64,000 nt of DNA from Roseibium album (lineage in GTDB: Bacteria; Pseudomonadota; Alphaproteobacteria; Rhizobiales; Stappiaceae): NCBI RefSeq assembly GCF_001404515.1, contig NZ_CXWE01000004.1, forward strand, positions 434,001 to 498,000, read 5' to 3'. The notes beneath the pieces are model-generated. The model was given only the letters and a program-made list of their open reading frames with translations, had not been told where the DNA came from and did no database searches. A program made the position numbers and the translations under genes. Shown here piece by piece: positions 27,791 through 36,696 of the stretch (position 1 is its first letter; every line of letters begins with the position of its first letter).

Positions 27791-27818
27791 AAGGGGCGGT
27801 TTTTCCGCCCCTTTTCGG
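27791..27818 (+). terminator. Rho-independent terminator of the purL-bolA-grxD operon
   Basis: AAGGGGCGG (27791-27799) pairs with CCGCCCCTT (27805-27813) around a T-rich loop and is followed by a T-rich tail (TTCGGTTTT). Placed 33 bp after grxD. Confidence 0.9.
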
Positions 27819-28300
27819 TTTTCAGATGAACATCTTCACAACAGCAGGCATGCAGCAATCCCAAACAGGTGTTCCAAAGGAACAGATTTCAAAGTCCTGC
27901 CCCCAGGCCCGGGATACGCGTGGCCGGCACAGCAGTCGAAAACAGGCACGGGATATTTGAATGCTGTGGCTGATTTGACCCGAACCGAAGATCAAATGCC
28001 TCGTTCCCGCCCTGCCTCGTGGTCCTGGGCACCCGGACTTTGACACTCTCTGTTTCCGCGTGATCACGAGCGAACGAGATACTCGCGATGTCAAAATCGG
28101 CCAGAATTTGCGGTTATCCAACGCTAAGCCGAATCAATTCTGGCTGAAATGGGGCACGGGCTCGGCAATTCACTGCGAATCGCCTAACATGAATAGCAGG
28201 TGAATGCGGATTTCAGAGTCAGTACAGGTGCGTTCCGCCATTCTCCGACCATATCGCAGGGCCCGACATGAAGACGGGCCGGGAAATGGGACCGGGGACA
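27819..28300. other. Gene-free stretch after grxD
   Basis: About 480 bases with no ORF that I can support. An open frame on the minus strand (27822-28121) lacks a Shine-Dalgarno and any recognisable motif and overlaps the terminator side. Nothing else was seen. Confidence 0.5.
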
Positions 28301-28582
28301 ATGAACAAGTTTGCTATTGCAACCACCTCTACTTTCGCTCTGGCTCTGGCCGGTTTTGGAATCGTCGTATCCGGCGGCCCCGGAACCGACAGCGAATTGC
28401 GCCGCGTCGATTGTCAGGCGATCACCATGTTCACACCAGCCCAGAGAAAGAGTGCCGAAGAGCTTTGCGCCAACTATGGCGGCGTGGCCGAAACCGGAGC
28501 TGAGCCGAGCAAGTCCGGCCTGGTGATTCTGGTTCGAAATCAGCCCATGGGTGGTTTTCTGGGAGAAAAAACTGTTCGCTAG
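28301..28582 (+). CDS. Small exported hypothetical protein
   Basis: 93 aa from the ATG at 28301, after a CCGGGG site. A signal-like segment (ATTSTFALALAGFGIVVSG) is followed by a short polar part with two cysteines (VDCQAITMF, EELCANYGG). A longer version starting at 28268 is possible. No family recognised. It converges on the cyclase gene at 28603. Confidence 0.5.
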   Translation: MNKFAIATTSTFALALAGFGIVVSGGPGTDSELRRVDCQAITMFTPAQRKSAEELCANYGGVAETGAEPSKSGLVILVRNQPMGGFLGEKTVR

Positions 28583-28602
28583 GCTTGCTGTCTTGCCAGC
28601 GC

Positions 28603-30171
28603 TTATTGACGCTCGGTCGTTTCCGGAGTGATTGCGAACGCTTCGACCGGCTCCGATACATTGCGCAGACTTAAACTGCCGAGGCTCTCCGCGGGAAAAT
28701 CGGTAACCTTTGCCACCTCTTCGGAGACGACAATTGATTTGCCGTTGATCTTGCCGTGGTCGCCCAGACGGGCGGCAACGTTGGCGGCACTGCCGATCAC
28801 CGTAAAATCCAGCCTCTCCTTAGAGCCGACATTGCCGTAGGTCACGTCGCCGTAAGCAACGCCGATCGCGCAGGAGAGCGACGTGTCCTCCATTTCCGGG
28901 TCAGGCTCCGCCAGCGCAGCGACAATTTCCTCCGCGCTCGCAACCGCCTGACTGCAGGCCTGCGCATGCCCTGCACTGGCAGGGAATATGGCGAGCACCG
29001 CATCACCGATAAATTTCAGGACTTCACCATCGTGAGCATTGACGATATCGGTCGAAGTTTCAAAGAAGCGGTTGAGCACGGCGACATACCTGTCCCGCCC
29101 GAGTTCGGTTTCCAGCCGCGTTGAATGGCGCAGATCGCAAAACAGGATCGCCGCATCGATGACATCCCCGTCACCGCGACGGATTTCGCCGCCCAGGACA
29201 CGTGCGCCGGTGCGCTTGCCAAGATAGGTCTCCAGCAGCGTCGTTGCGTTGGAGGTCAGCGCGAAAACCTCAAACAATCGGCTGATCAGCGCGGAGCATT
29301 CGAATATCAGGCCGAGATTGGCCGTGGTAAACCCGTTGGGGTGATCGGAGGCCAGCGTCAATACGTTAATGCGTCCGTCGGAAAAGGGCAGCGGCATCGC
29401 TACATAGTCGGTGACACCCTGCTCCTTCAGATCTTCCATGATCGGGAAATTGAACTCATCCGGATTGGTATCGAGTTTCTGCCGCACACCTCCCAGTCCG
29501 TCGGCAACATGCTGGAATGGGCTTTCCTTGAAGATCGGGCTTTCCAGGATTTCATAAGAGGGGTAGCGGCTGGTTACCTCGTCCTCGTCCCGGAGCCAGA
29601 GGCAGTTCTGTCCGGCAATCATCGGATGAAGGGACCAGATGAGAATGCTCATCCGGCTGACCGCAATGCCGTCTTCAACCAGCTTGCTCCCCAGAGCGGC
29701 CAAAAGCTCTTCGGGAGATTTTGCCAACCAGGCTTCCCGAAGCAGCCAGTCGACGACCGGTCCGGAAATATTGCCGGCGGGAAGATCATCGATCGCGGCG
29801 CCCTGATGCTCGATCCGCGTCGCGACCCCCGGCATGAAAGCAAAGCACCCATCAACGGCCTGCCCTTCCGGCAAGGCCTTGGGATAATGCCAGGCGCCGT
29901 TTTCCGACAGGTCTTCGCCAAGGCGAACATGGCTATAAGAAGCCGTCCCCTTGAACGGGCAGAAGGTTTTGTGCGCCGGGGCCGGTTCAAGTTCGGCCAG
30001 AATGTCTTCTACTGGAAAATAGACCACAGGGGAGAGCCGGGTCTCGTACATGACACGCGCTCTCGTTGAGCGTGCAATCATCTGGTCGCCCCGCCAGGCG
30101 ATCACTTCGCCCGACAGTGGCTCCACCACGATCCCGTAGTCGTTCGAGGTCTGTTGTACGCGCACGGTCAT
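28603..30171 (-). CDS. DUF427-sensor adenylate/guanylate cyclase fusion
   Basis: 522 aa. Residues about 14-100 are a DUF427 domain (YFPVEDI, FCPFKGTASYSHV). The middle, about 160-320, is a sensor region also present in a second cyclase in this window. The C-terminal class III cyclase begins near residue 330: AAILFCDLRHSTR with the metal Asp, GEVLKFIGDAVLAIFP with the second metal Asp, and YGNVGSKERLDFTVIGSAAN. It should make cAMP or cGMP in the cytoplasm. The combination of DUF427 with a cyclase is unusual. The Shine-Dalgarno is weak. Confidence 0.88.
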   Translation of the reverse strand: MTVRVQQTSNDYGIVVEPLSGEVIAWRGDQMIARSTRARVMYETRLSPVVYFPVEDILAELEPAPAHKTFCPFKGTASYSHVRLGEDLSENGAWHYPKALPEGQAVDGCFAFMPGVATRIEHQGAAIDDLPAGNISGPVVDWLLREAWLAKSPEELLAALGSKLVEDGIAVSRMSILIWSLHPMIAGQNCLWLRDEDEVTSRYPSYEILESPIFKESPFQHVADGLGGVRQKLDTNPDEFNFPIMEDLKEQGVTDYVAMPLPFSDGRINVLTLASDHPNGFTTANLGLIFECSALISRLFEVFALTSNATTLLETYLGKRTGARVLGGEIRRGDGDVIDAAILFCDLRHSTRLETELGRDRYVAVLNRFFETSTDIVNAHDGEVLKFIGDAVLAIFPASAGHAQACSQAVASAEEIVAALAEPDPEMEDTSLSCAIGVAYGDVTYGNVGSKERLDFTVIGSAANVAARLGDHGKINGKSIVVSEEVAKVTDFPAESLGSLSLRNVSEPVEAFAITPETTERQ

Positions 30172-30255
30172 GGCGAAGAGATAGGTAAACGGACGGCAAC
30201 TGTCCAGCCGATTGACATCGATGCCGGATCGAAAGGCTTTCGGCGGTTGAAGGGC

Positions 30256-30897
30256 CTATTCGGAAAACCAGCCGTCCCAAGCCTCCCAGTTATTGACAAG
30301 ATTGGCAATCATCGCATACCCGGTTCCGTCGCAGTGCATCCGGTCGCCCCGGGTCAGACTGCTCATGTAATCCCGATTGGCCAGCAGCGGCGCCTGAAGA
30401 TCGAAATAGGGAACATTCAGTTTTTCGGCACATGTCTTGAACCGTTCGTTCAGTGCTGTGGCGGCATCTTGCGAAAACGAAATCTCCAGCCCCTCACTCG
30501 GTTTCATGGGCGAACAAGCCTCGTTTGCCGGAGGCAGACCGACCCACAGGACCGGATAGAGATCTGAAACTTCCTTCAAGAAGGCTTCCGCTTCTTCCAC
30601 CGTTTCATCTTCCTCGATCTGACGGCCTTCCCCGGTCACAACACCAATATCGTTTATGCCGAACTGGACGACGACCCGGTTGTCGGCAGTCTCGGGAAAG
30701 CGGGCTTCACATTCTGCTTTCCAGCGGGCGCGAACCTCCGCCGTCGTTTCTCCGCGGATGCCGAGATCATAGAAGGACAATCGGTAGTCCCAGGAAAACC
30801 GTCGCTCGCACAGGCGGCCGGTCCATCCAAGACAGCGTTCATCCCCTGTTCCATTGATGTAGCTGTCGCCAACGAAGCAGATGCGAAGATCCCGCAT
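30256..30897 (-). CDS. SGNH/GDSL-family hydrolase
   Basis: 213 aa. The blocks are ICFVGDSYINGTGD (nucleophile Ser at residue 12), YDLGIRGETTAEV, VVQFGINDIGV (block III Asn) and GDRMHCDGTGYAMIAN near the end with the Asp/His pair. These fit the GDSL esterase family. A GGGAG site lies 6 nt before the ATG. No signal peptide is seen, so it is probably cytoplasmic. The substrate could be any ester. Confidence 0.88.
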   Translation of the reverse strand: MRDLRICFVGDSYINGTGDERCLGWTGRLCERRFSWDYRLSFYDLGIRGETTAEVRARWKAECEARFPETADNRVVVQFGINDIGVVTGEGRQIEEDETVEEAEAFLKEVSDLYPVLWVGLPPANEACSPMKPSEGLEISFSQDAATALNERFKTCAEKLNVPYFDLQAPLLANRDYMSSLTRGDRMHCDGTGYAMIANLVNNWEAWDGWFSE

Positions 30898-31033
30898 GAA
30901 GTTCTCCCAGAATTCATTCGGTCTAACCTCACCTGATATGAGCGGCAGGTCCAGTCTGCGTGCAAAATTATTGTGTTAGCGCGGCTTTAAAATTTCTGGC
31001 AGCATATCTCCTGCAACGCATTCGTTACTCATT

Positions 31034-32458
31034 TCATCCTGTGATGGACTTCAGTTCGAGGAAGTCCTCCAGGCCGAATTCGCCATATTCGCGTCCATTG
31101 CCAGATTGCTTGTATCCGCCGAAGGGAACATCCCAGTCCGGAGCTGCCCCGTTGATGTAAACACTGCCCGCGCGCAGTTTCCGGGAGACGCGTTTGGCAC
31201 GCTCGGGACTTCCGGTCTGAATATAGGCAGCCAGGCCGTAAGGTGTGTCGTTGGCCATTTCAATGGCCTCATCTTCCGTTTCGAACGGGATCATCACCAG
31301 CACTGGTCCGAAGATTTCATTGCGAGCCACGGACATCTGGTTGGTGACATCCGCAAAGACCGTCGGCTTGACGAAGTAACCCTTTTCAAATCCCGCCGGC
31401 CTGCCGGGTCCTCCGGCCACAAGACGCGCACCGTCGGCGATGCCTCGTTCGATATGCCCCTGGATACGCTCATATTGCAGGTTGCTGATCACCGGGCCGA
31501 TATGATCTCCCTCCTCGGCCGGATCGCCGACCGTGGTTTCCGCTGCAATCCGCTCCGCTGCCGTAACCGCGCCCTCATAAGCACTCCTTTCGACCAGCAA
31601 CCGGGTCGGTGCATCGCAGGATTGGCCGGAATTGGAAAAGCAGCTTTCCAGAGAAAACCGGATCGCCGTTTCAAGATCCGCATCGGCAAAGAGCAGGTTG
31701 GGTGACTTGCCTCCAAGTTCCAGCGCCACTCGCTTGACAGTCGCAGCCGCGTTCTGCGTCACTGCAACACCCGCCCGCGTCGACCCGGTAAAGGACATCA
31801 TGTCAATGCCCGGATGAGCGGACATCGCCGCCCCGACGCCCGGGCCATCACCATTGACCAGATTGAAAACACCCGCGGGGCATCCCGCCTTGTGCAGTAT
31901 CTCGGCAAAGAGCAACGCTGAAAGAGGAGCGATCTCGCTCGGTTTCAGCACCATGGTGCATCCGGCGGCAAGCGCAGGTGCGACCTTTGCGGCAACCTGG
32001 TTGATCGGCCAGTTCCATGGGGTGATCAGACCGCAAACCCCGATAGGCTCGTGCCGGAGCAGACTTCCTCCGCGCGGACTCGGACGCTCGAATTCATGCG
32101 TTTTCAATGCTTCAAGTGTCGCCTGCAGATGGCCGGTTCCCGAGGGGGTCTGCTGTTCCCTTGCGAAATCGACAGGCGCCCCCATTTCCAACCGGATGGC
32201 TTCGTCCATCTCATCCGAACGGCGTTCGTAGATTTCGATAATCCGCTCAAGCAACGTGGCCCGCTCGTCGACACACGTTTCCGACCACGAGCGAAACGCA
32301 GCTGTCGCCGCGTCGACTGCCCTGTCCACATCGGCGGCACTTCCAAGAGAAATGACTGCGACAGGTTCCTCCGTCGCCGGATTGATCACCTGGTGGTCCC
32401 GCGCTTCCACCGGATCGACCCAATGTCCGCCGATATGGAATTTGCGTTTTTCGATCAT
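31034..32458 (-). CDS. NAD(P)-dependent aldehyde dehydrogenase
   Basis: 474 aa. The catalytic Cys is in FSNSGQSCDAPTRL and the general base Glu in VALELGGKSPNLLF. PWNWPINQVAAKVAPALAAG forms the cofactor-binding region. It oxidises an aldehyde to its acid. It overlaps the upstream dehydrogenase gene by 4 bp (ATGA), so both are translated together and probably act in one pathway on a hydroxyacid or semialdehyde (inference). Confidence 0.95.
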   Translation of the reverse strand: MIEKRKFHIGGHWVDPVEARDHQVINPATEEPVAVISLGSAADVDRAVDAATAAFRSWSETCVDERATLLERIIEIYERRSDEMDEAIRLEMGAPVDFAREQQTPSGTGHLQATLEALKTHEFERPSPRGGSLLRHEPIGVCGLITPWNWPINQVAAKVAPALAAGCTMVLKPSEIAPLSALLFAEILHKAGCPAGVFNLVNGDGPGVGAAMSAHPGIDMMSFTGSTRAGVAVTQNAAATVKRVALELGGKSPNLLFADADLETAIRFSLESCFSNSGQSCDAPTRLLVERSAYEGAVTAAERIAAETTVGDPAEEGDHIGPVISNLQYERIQGHIERGIADGARLVAGGPGRPAGFEKGYFVKPTVFADVTNQMSVARNEIFGPVLVMIPFETEDEAIEMANDTPYGLAAYIQTGSPERAKRVSRKLRAGSVYINGAAPDWDVPFGGYKQSGNGREYGEFGLEDFLELKSITG

Positions 32459-33450
32459 CGGCCTGTCGCTTCCCGAATCCCCGACACGATGTCGTCATCG
32501 CGCTTCGGGACGACTTCATATCCGGCTTCTTCCGGTTCGTCGTCAGACATTTCCGGCGGGAAACCGGGCGCACGGACAAGCAGACCGGTCGCTTCCTCAA
32601 GCCTTCGGATAATGTTTGGAGACAGCTCACGCGGACCGTAACGCCCGATGGCGTCCGCAAACAGCTTGTTGAGCAAGGGCGATAGTTCCAGCGGAACGTC
32701 ATGCGCTTCGGCGATTGACTGGAACAGGCCGATGTCCTTGGCGACCAGATCCATCGTGAAGGATATGTCGCGCGAACCGTTGAGGATCACCTGGCTTTCG
32801 GTTTCATGGACGAAGGAATTCCCCGACGAAATGCGGATCGCCTCGTAGGAAGTGTTGAGATCCATACCCGCAGCCTTGCAGGTAACCAGCGCTTCGGCGA
32901 GCGAAACCAGGTTTGCTGTCGCAAGATAGTTGGTCACCACTTTCAAGACAGAAGCGGAGCCGATTTCCCCGGTGTGCAATACGCGGCGCCCGAGAACCGT
33001 CAGCAGTGGCAGGGCCTTTTCGAACGTGCCGCGGGTGCAGCCGGCAAAAATGGAGATGTTGCCGGTTGCCGCGCGATGACAACCGCCCGATACCGGGCAT
33101 TCGATCGCCTCGCCGCCCCGTGCGATGACAAGCTCGGCCAGCCGCCGCGTTTCGTTTGAATCGGTGGTCGACATTTCAGCCCAGATCTTGCCGGGACCCA
33201 TGCCTTCCAGGATCCCGTCGTGTCCCTCGACCACGGTCGAACAGGCCGCCGGGCTGGGCAGGCAGGTTATGACGATGTCACAGACCTGCGTCAATTGCCT
33301 CGGGCTCTGGCCACGATTGGCACCTGAGGCCACGAATTGGTCCATCAAACCCGGATCGAGATCCAGAACTGTCAGGTCGTAGCCGTTGCGCAGGATGCTG
33401 CCCGCCAGTTTTCCGCCGACATTTCCAAGACCGATGAATCCGATATGCAT
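32455..33450 (-). CDS. Beta-hydroxyacid dehydrogenase (3-hydroxyisobutyrate dehydrogenase family)
   Basis: 331 aa. The N-terminal Rossmann motif is HIGFIGLGNVGGKLAGSIL. The substrate loop is CPVSGGCHRAATGNISIF, and the catalytic Lys is in SVLKVVTNYLATANL. Start at 33450 has GGAGGAG 7 nt upstream. It is the first gene of a two-gene operon with the aldehyde dehydrogenase, and the LysR gene is divergent from it. The hydroxyacid substrate is not identified. Confidence 0.93.
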   Translation of the reverse strand: MHIGFIGLGNVGGKLAGSILRNGYDLTVLDLDPGLMDQFVASGANRGQSPRQLTQVCDIVITCLPSPAACSTVVEGHDGILEGMGPGKIWAEMSTTDSNETRRLAELVIARGGEAIECPVSGGCHRAATGNISIFAGCTRGTFEKALPLLTVLGRRVLHTGEIGSASVLKVVTNYLATANLVSLAEALVTCKAAGMDLNTSYEAIRISSGNSFVHETESQVILNGSRDISFTMDLVAKDIGLFQSIAEAHDVPLELSPLLNKLFADAIGRYGPRELSPNIIRRLEEATGLLVRAPGFPPEMSDDEPEEAGYEVVPKRDDDIVSGIREATGR

Positions 33451-33567
33451 CGCAAGCTCCTCCCGAGACGCGAATTGTTTCACTCACATCACCTTGCGCC
33501 TCACTGAAAGAGAAGAGAAACGATATAATTAGTGGACATTACGTAGTTTTTTTTATTAATTGGAGCA

Positions 33568-34452
33568 ATGCAAGCTCTACCCAACCTGCTCTGGCTCAGA
33601 AGCTTCGAAGCCTCCAGCCGATTGGGCAGCTTCACCGCTGCCGGCAACGAGCTCGGACTGACCCAGGCAGCCGTCAGCAATCACATCAGCGCACTCGAAC
33701 AACAACTTGGCCATCAGCTCTTTGAACGAACCACGCGCAAGGTGGATCTGACAGCAAGCGGGCGTGCCTATCTGCCCGCCGTCAGAAAGGCGCTCCAGGA
33801 CCTGGCTGTCTCGACGGAGGGACTGTTCGGCAACCGCAGCTCAGGATCGGTCACAATCCGCGCACCGATCTCCGAAGGGACGTTGATCATTGGTCCTGCC
33901 CTCGCCGATTTTCAGCGGGAGCATCCGGGGGTCAATGTCAGGCTGCTCTCCGCTATCTGGGCCGACACGGTTTTGGAAACAGGGATCGATATCGAAATCC
34001 GGCTTGGGTCGGGCAACTGGCCTGGCGCTCGCGCCGAATCTCTCGGATCGGAGTTCATTGTGCCGGTGTGCCATCCCGCTCTCGCGAAGAAACTCAAGAA
34101 GCCGAAAGACCTGACTGACGTTGCCCGTATTCACACGCTCGGTTTTGACGACCATTGGGCAAGGTATTTTGAAGCGCTCGGTCTCGATACACCACGCCTG
34201 TCCACCAGCATCACTGTTGACACTTCCCTCGCGGCAGTGGAATGGGCATCCTCGCAAGGTGGCGTTGCCTTGCTGCTTGAGCGTGTTGCCTCGAGGCTGG
34301 TCTCAAATGGACGCCTGACCATCCCGTTTGAGACGAAAATTCCATCCACCCAGACACACTTTCTTCTGCACCGGGAAGCTTCGGGGCCTCAGAAACCGGC
34401 GGCACAGACGGTTGAGGTGTGGCTGAGACAGCTGTTTGCAACCCCCGAATAG
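33568..34452 (+). CDS. LysR-family regulator (GcvA-like)
   Basis: 294 aa. The winged helix lies at residues about 8-65 (RLGSFTAAGNELGLTQAAVS). A LysR substrate-binding domain follows. The GcvA-like start LPNLLWLRSFEASSR is typical. It is 117 bp from the divergent dehydrogenase-aldehyde dehydrogenase operon and is its likely activator (inference). A TATAAT box is at 33524-33529, and GGAG lies before the ATG. Confidence 0.92.
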   Translation: MQALPNLLWLRSFEASSRLGSFTAAGNELGLTQAAVSNHISALEQQLGHQLFERTTRKVDLTASGRAYLPAVRKALQDLAVSTEGLFGNRSSGSVTIRAPISEGTLIIGPALADFQREHPGVNVRLLSAIWADTVLETGIDIEIRLGSGNWPGARAESLGSEFIVPVCHPALAKKLKKPKDLTDVARIHTLGFDDHWARYFEALGLDTPRLSTSITVDTSLAAVEWASSQGGVALLLERVASRLVSNGRLTIPFETKIPSTQTHFLLHREASGPQKPAAQTVEVWLRQLFATPE

Positions 34453-34473
34453 CGTTTTGAAGGCGAACCAGTC

Positions 34474-35415
34474 TCATTCCGCCGCGAACAGCTTCGCCGT
34501 CATCGCAAGGCTAGCGCCGCAGGGCTCCTCTGCCTCCCCGCCAGGGTCTTCTGCCGCGCTTTCCGAAGGCCGCAGCTTGGCGAAGTCGTAAAGTGACCTG
34601 TCCATGAGATGAGAAGGTCTCGTATGGCCGAGAGCACGCGCCATGACGCCGAGACGTCCGGGCGAAGCCTTTTCCCAGCCCTGGAGCATGCGCTTGACCT
34701 CCTCACGCTGCAGCCCGTCCTGGGAACCGCAGAGATTGCAGGGAATGATCGGAAACTGCATACCACTGGCAAAGCGGGCGATGTCACTCTCGGCGCAATA
34801 GGCCAGCGGACGCAGCACCAGAAGATCGCCTTCGTCATTGATCAGCTTCGGCGGCATCGACGCCAGACGGCCGCCGTGGAAGAGGTTCATGAAGAAGGTT
34901 TCCAGAATGTCTTCCCGGTGATGGCCGAGCACGATCGCCTCGCAGCCCTGCTCCCGGGCAATCCGGTAGAGAATTCCCCGGCGCAACCGAGAACATAGCG
35001 AACAATAGGTCCGGTGCTCCGGGATCTTGTCGGTGACGATGGAATAGGTGTCCTCGCGCACAATGATGTGCTCGATGCCGTTGTCTTCGAAGAATTTCGG
35101 CAGAATGTCGGTCGGAAAACCCGGTTGTGCCTGGTCCAGATTGCAGGCGATCAGTTCAACCGGCAGAAGCCCGCGCCATTTCAGCTCGATCAGGACCGAC
35201 AGAAGTGTGTAGCTGTCCTTGCCTCCGGACAGACAGACCAGCCATTTCGGCCTGCTTTCAGGCGACGCATCACCGGGCATCATGCCGTAGTCGCCAATCG
35301 CCTCGCGAGATTGCCGCAAAAGACGCTTGCGCAGCTTCTTGAATTCGACGCTGGAAGGCGCATTGCGCAGGAGAGTCGGTACGTCCGTATCGGTGCTGTC
35401 GGCGATATCGTTCAC
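34474..35415 (-). CDS. ttcA: tRNA 2-thiocytidine(32) synthetase TtcA
   Basis: 313 aa. The PP-loop is [17 protein letters not shown]. Two Cys pairs ([12 protein letters not shown] and [11 protein letters not shown]) bind the Fe-S cluster. It thiolates C32 of some tRNAs. The start is GTG 35415 (VNDIADSTD), because homology to the pseudogene copy at 35905-36141 begins exactly there; the frame extends further upstream but is not supported. The last 25 or so residues (from [16 protein letters not shown]) look like an added tail and may be encoded by inserted repeat-like sequence (low confidence). Confidence 0.93.
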   Translation of the reverse strand: MNDIADSTDTDVPTLLRNAPSSVEFKKLRKRLLRQSREAIGDYGMMPGDASPESRPKWLVCLSGGKDSYTLLSVLIELKWRGLLPVELIACNLDQAQPGFPTDILPKFFEDNGIEHIIVREDTYSIVTDKIPEHRTYCSLCSRLRRGILYRIAREQGCEAIVLGHHREDILETFFMNLFHGGRLASMPPKLINDEGDLLVLRPLAYCAESDIARFASGMQFPIIPCNLCGSQDGLQREEVKRMLQGWEKASPGRLGVMARALGHTRPSHLMDRSLYDFAKLRPSESAAEDPGGEAEEPCGASLAMTAKLFAAE

Positions 35416-35904
35416 ACAATTAACCCAGTTCAAATTGTCTTCGCATCGACGCGAGGGTTTAAAGGAACCTAAAGGGTTTGAAAAGGTCTGCCGCCGCACC
35501 GGGAACGCACCGTACATCCACCGATCAAACAAATTCGGATGTTTAGCACGGCCACCTGCGGAAACCGGGGCAATACCAAAATCACACGAAGTTGCCCGCA
35601 GCGACACAATTAAACCAACCACACATCCAACCATGCACCTTATGATATTGCCAGCTTACATAGGTGCGCTCGTTTTATTGATTGCAATATGATCTGCTTT
35701 TCGGAAATCGGCACGAACAGATCAAGCGCCCTTATCTGTTGCTTCACATTGATGGAAGGGGCTGGGATCACCACTGGAGTTTCCTGTCCCTGAACTTCGT
35801 TGAGCACGAAGATCCGTGGCTTTTTCGACAAGCGCGAACCTTAAATCGCGATCCGGATACAGATTTCAGATGCGGTTCCGGCTGATCGGCAAGGGGCCAC
35901 GTCA
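35416..35904. other. Gene-free decayed region upstream of ttcA
   Basis: Open frames here (for example 35640-35831 minus) have no motif, Shine-Dalgarno or plausible length. The area belongs to a 1.3-kb stretch without a functional gene that continues with a ttcA fragment and a repeat copy. Confidence 0.5.
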
Positions 35905-36141
35905 ATCCCCGTCGGTCAACTCAGCCTGCAGCGTGTTGCTGTCTTTGCCGCCCGACAAACACACCAGCTATTTGTGCCTGATTTCGTGTGTCGCACTTTC
36001 CGGCAGCATGCCGAAATCTTCAATTGCCTCATGCGCCTGGCACAACAATCGACCAAGCAGTTTCCTGAACTCGACGCTGGAGAATACATTGCGCGGGAGC
36101 GCCGGAACATCCCTATCGGTACTGTCGGCAATGTCGTTCAC
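35905..36141 (-). pseudogene. ttcA: Truncated, decayed ttcA copy
   Basis: Minus-strand translation from GTG at 36141 gives [20 protein letters not shown], then SSVEFRKLLGRLLCQAHEAI and EDFGMLP. After an in-frame TAG (CTA at 35968-35970, where TtcA has Trp) it continues [13 protein letters not shown]. This aligns residue by residue with the N-terminal third of the intact TtcA ([39 protein letters not shown]). The fragment ends around 35905. It is a partial duplication or a remnant of a second ttcA. Confidence 0.85.
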
Positions 36142-36415
36142 TCGGCGGGTCCGGGTTCGAGAGGTGCTGGTGATTGCCTGCAGCTGAACGGGCCGGAATT
36201 GAAAAGACCTGACAGTTTCAGGCGTCCGGTATTTGCTGAAATCTACACCCCCACGCCTTCCCCTTTTACACGACCAAATTTACTGCCTTTCCGCACGCAA
36301 GAATCCGGAAATCGGTAGGAACATCGCAAACGCTGAATTTCTTGAACTTTGCTGCTCCAGCAAGACTCGTGACATCTTCACTCGTCAGGGTCGCAAAAGA
36401 AGCAATTGTTCACCG
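36142..36415. other. Gene-free stretch between ttcA remnant and repeat copy
   Basis: No ORF with a family match or ribosome site was found. Probably decayed sequence. Confidence 0.4.
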
Positions 36416-36535
36416 TTGGTCATCCCGGACGACCATTGGGAGATCCTGGAACCAGCAAACACTGATGTTTCCACTTGATCTATAGCGCTTGTGTTTCGCC
36501 GATCCCGTCCAGGCTCCGCCAAACCGGGATGACAA
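36416..36535 (-). repeat. Diverged copy of the 53-kb repeat element, opposite orientation
   Basis: It starts TGGTCATCCCGG, contains CTGGAACCAG and ends CCGGGATGACAA. That equals the reverse complement of the units at 53142-54174, which end ACTGGTTCCCGG ... CCGGGATGACAA and start TTGTCATCCC. About 120 bp long. The middle has diverged. Confidence 0.6.
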
Positions 36536-36696
36536 TTCACAATCAGTTCCGAGCCTTTTTCACCAGCCCAGAGCGAAGTTCCAATGAGAGGGGGCGAGCA
36601 AAAAAAATGCATTGCGGCTTGCGGCTTGAACCGTATCTTGCACAGGCGCGGCGCGAGTTTCTGGCTTGACAGGTCACCTCGCGCCGCTCCCTTTGC

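Noticed and set aside
27822..28121. 99-aa ORF after grxD
   Set aside because: Begins and ends in a gene-free region with no ribosome site or motif.
35640..35831. 63-aa ORF in the ttcA upstream gap
   Set aside because: No ribosome site or family match, and it lies in decayed sequence.
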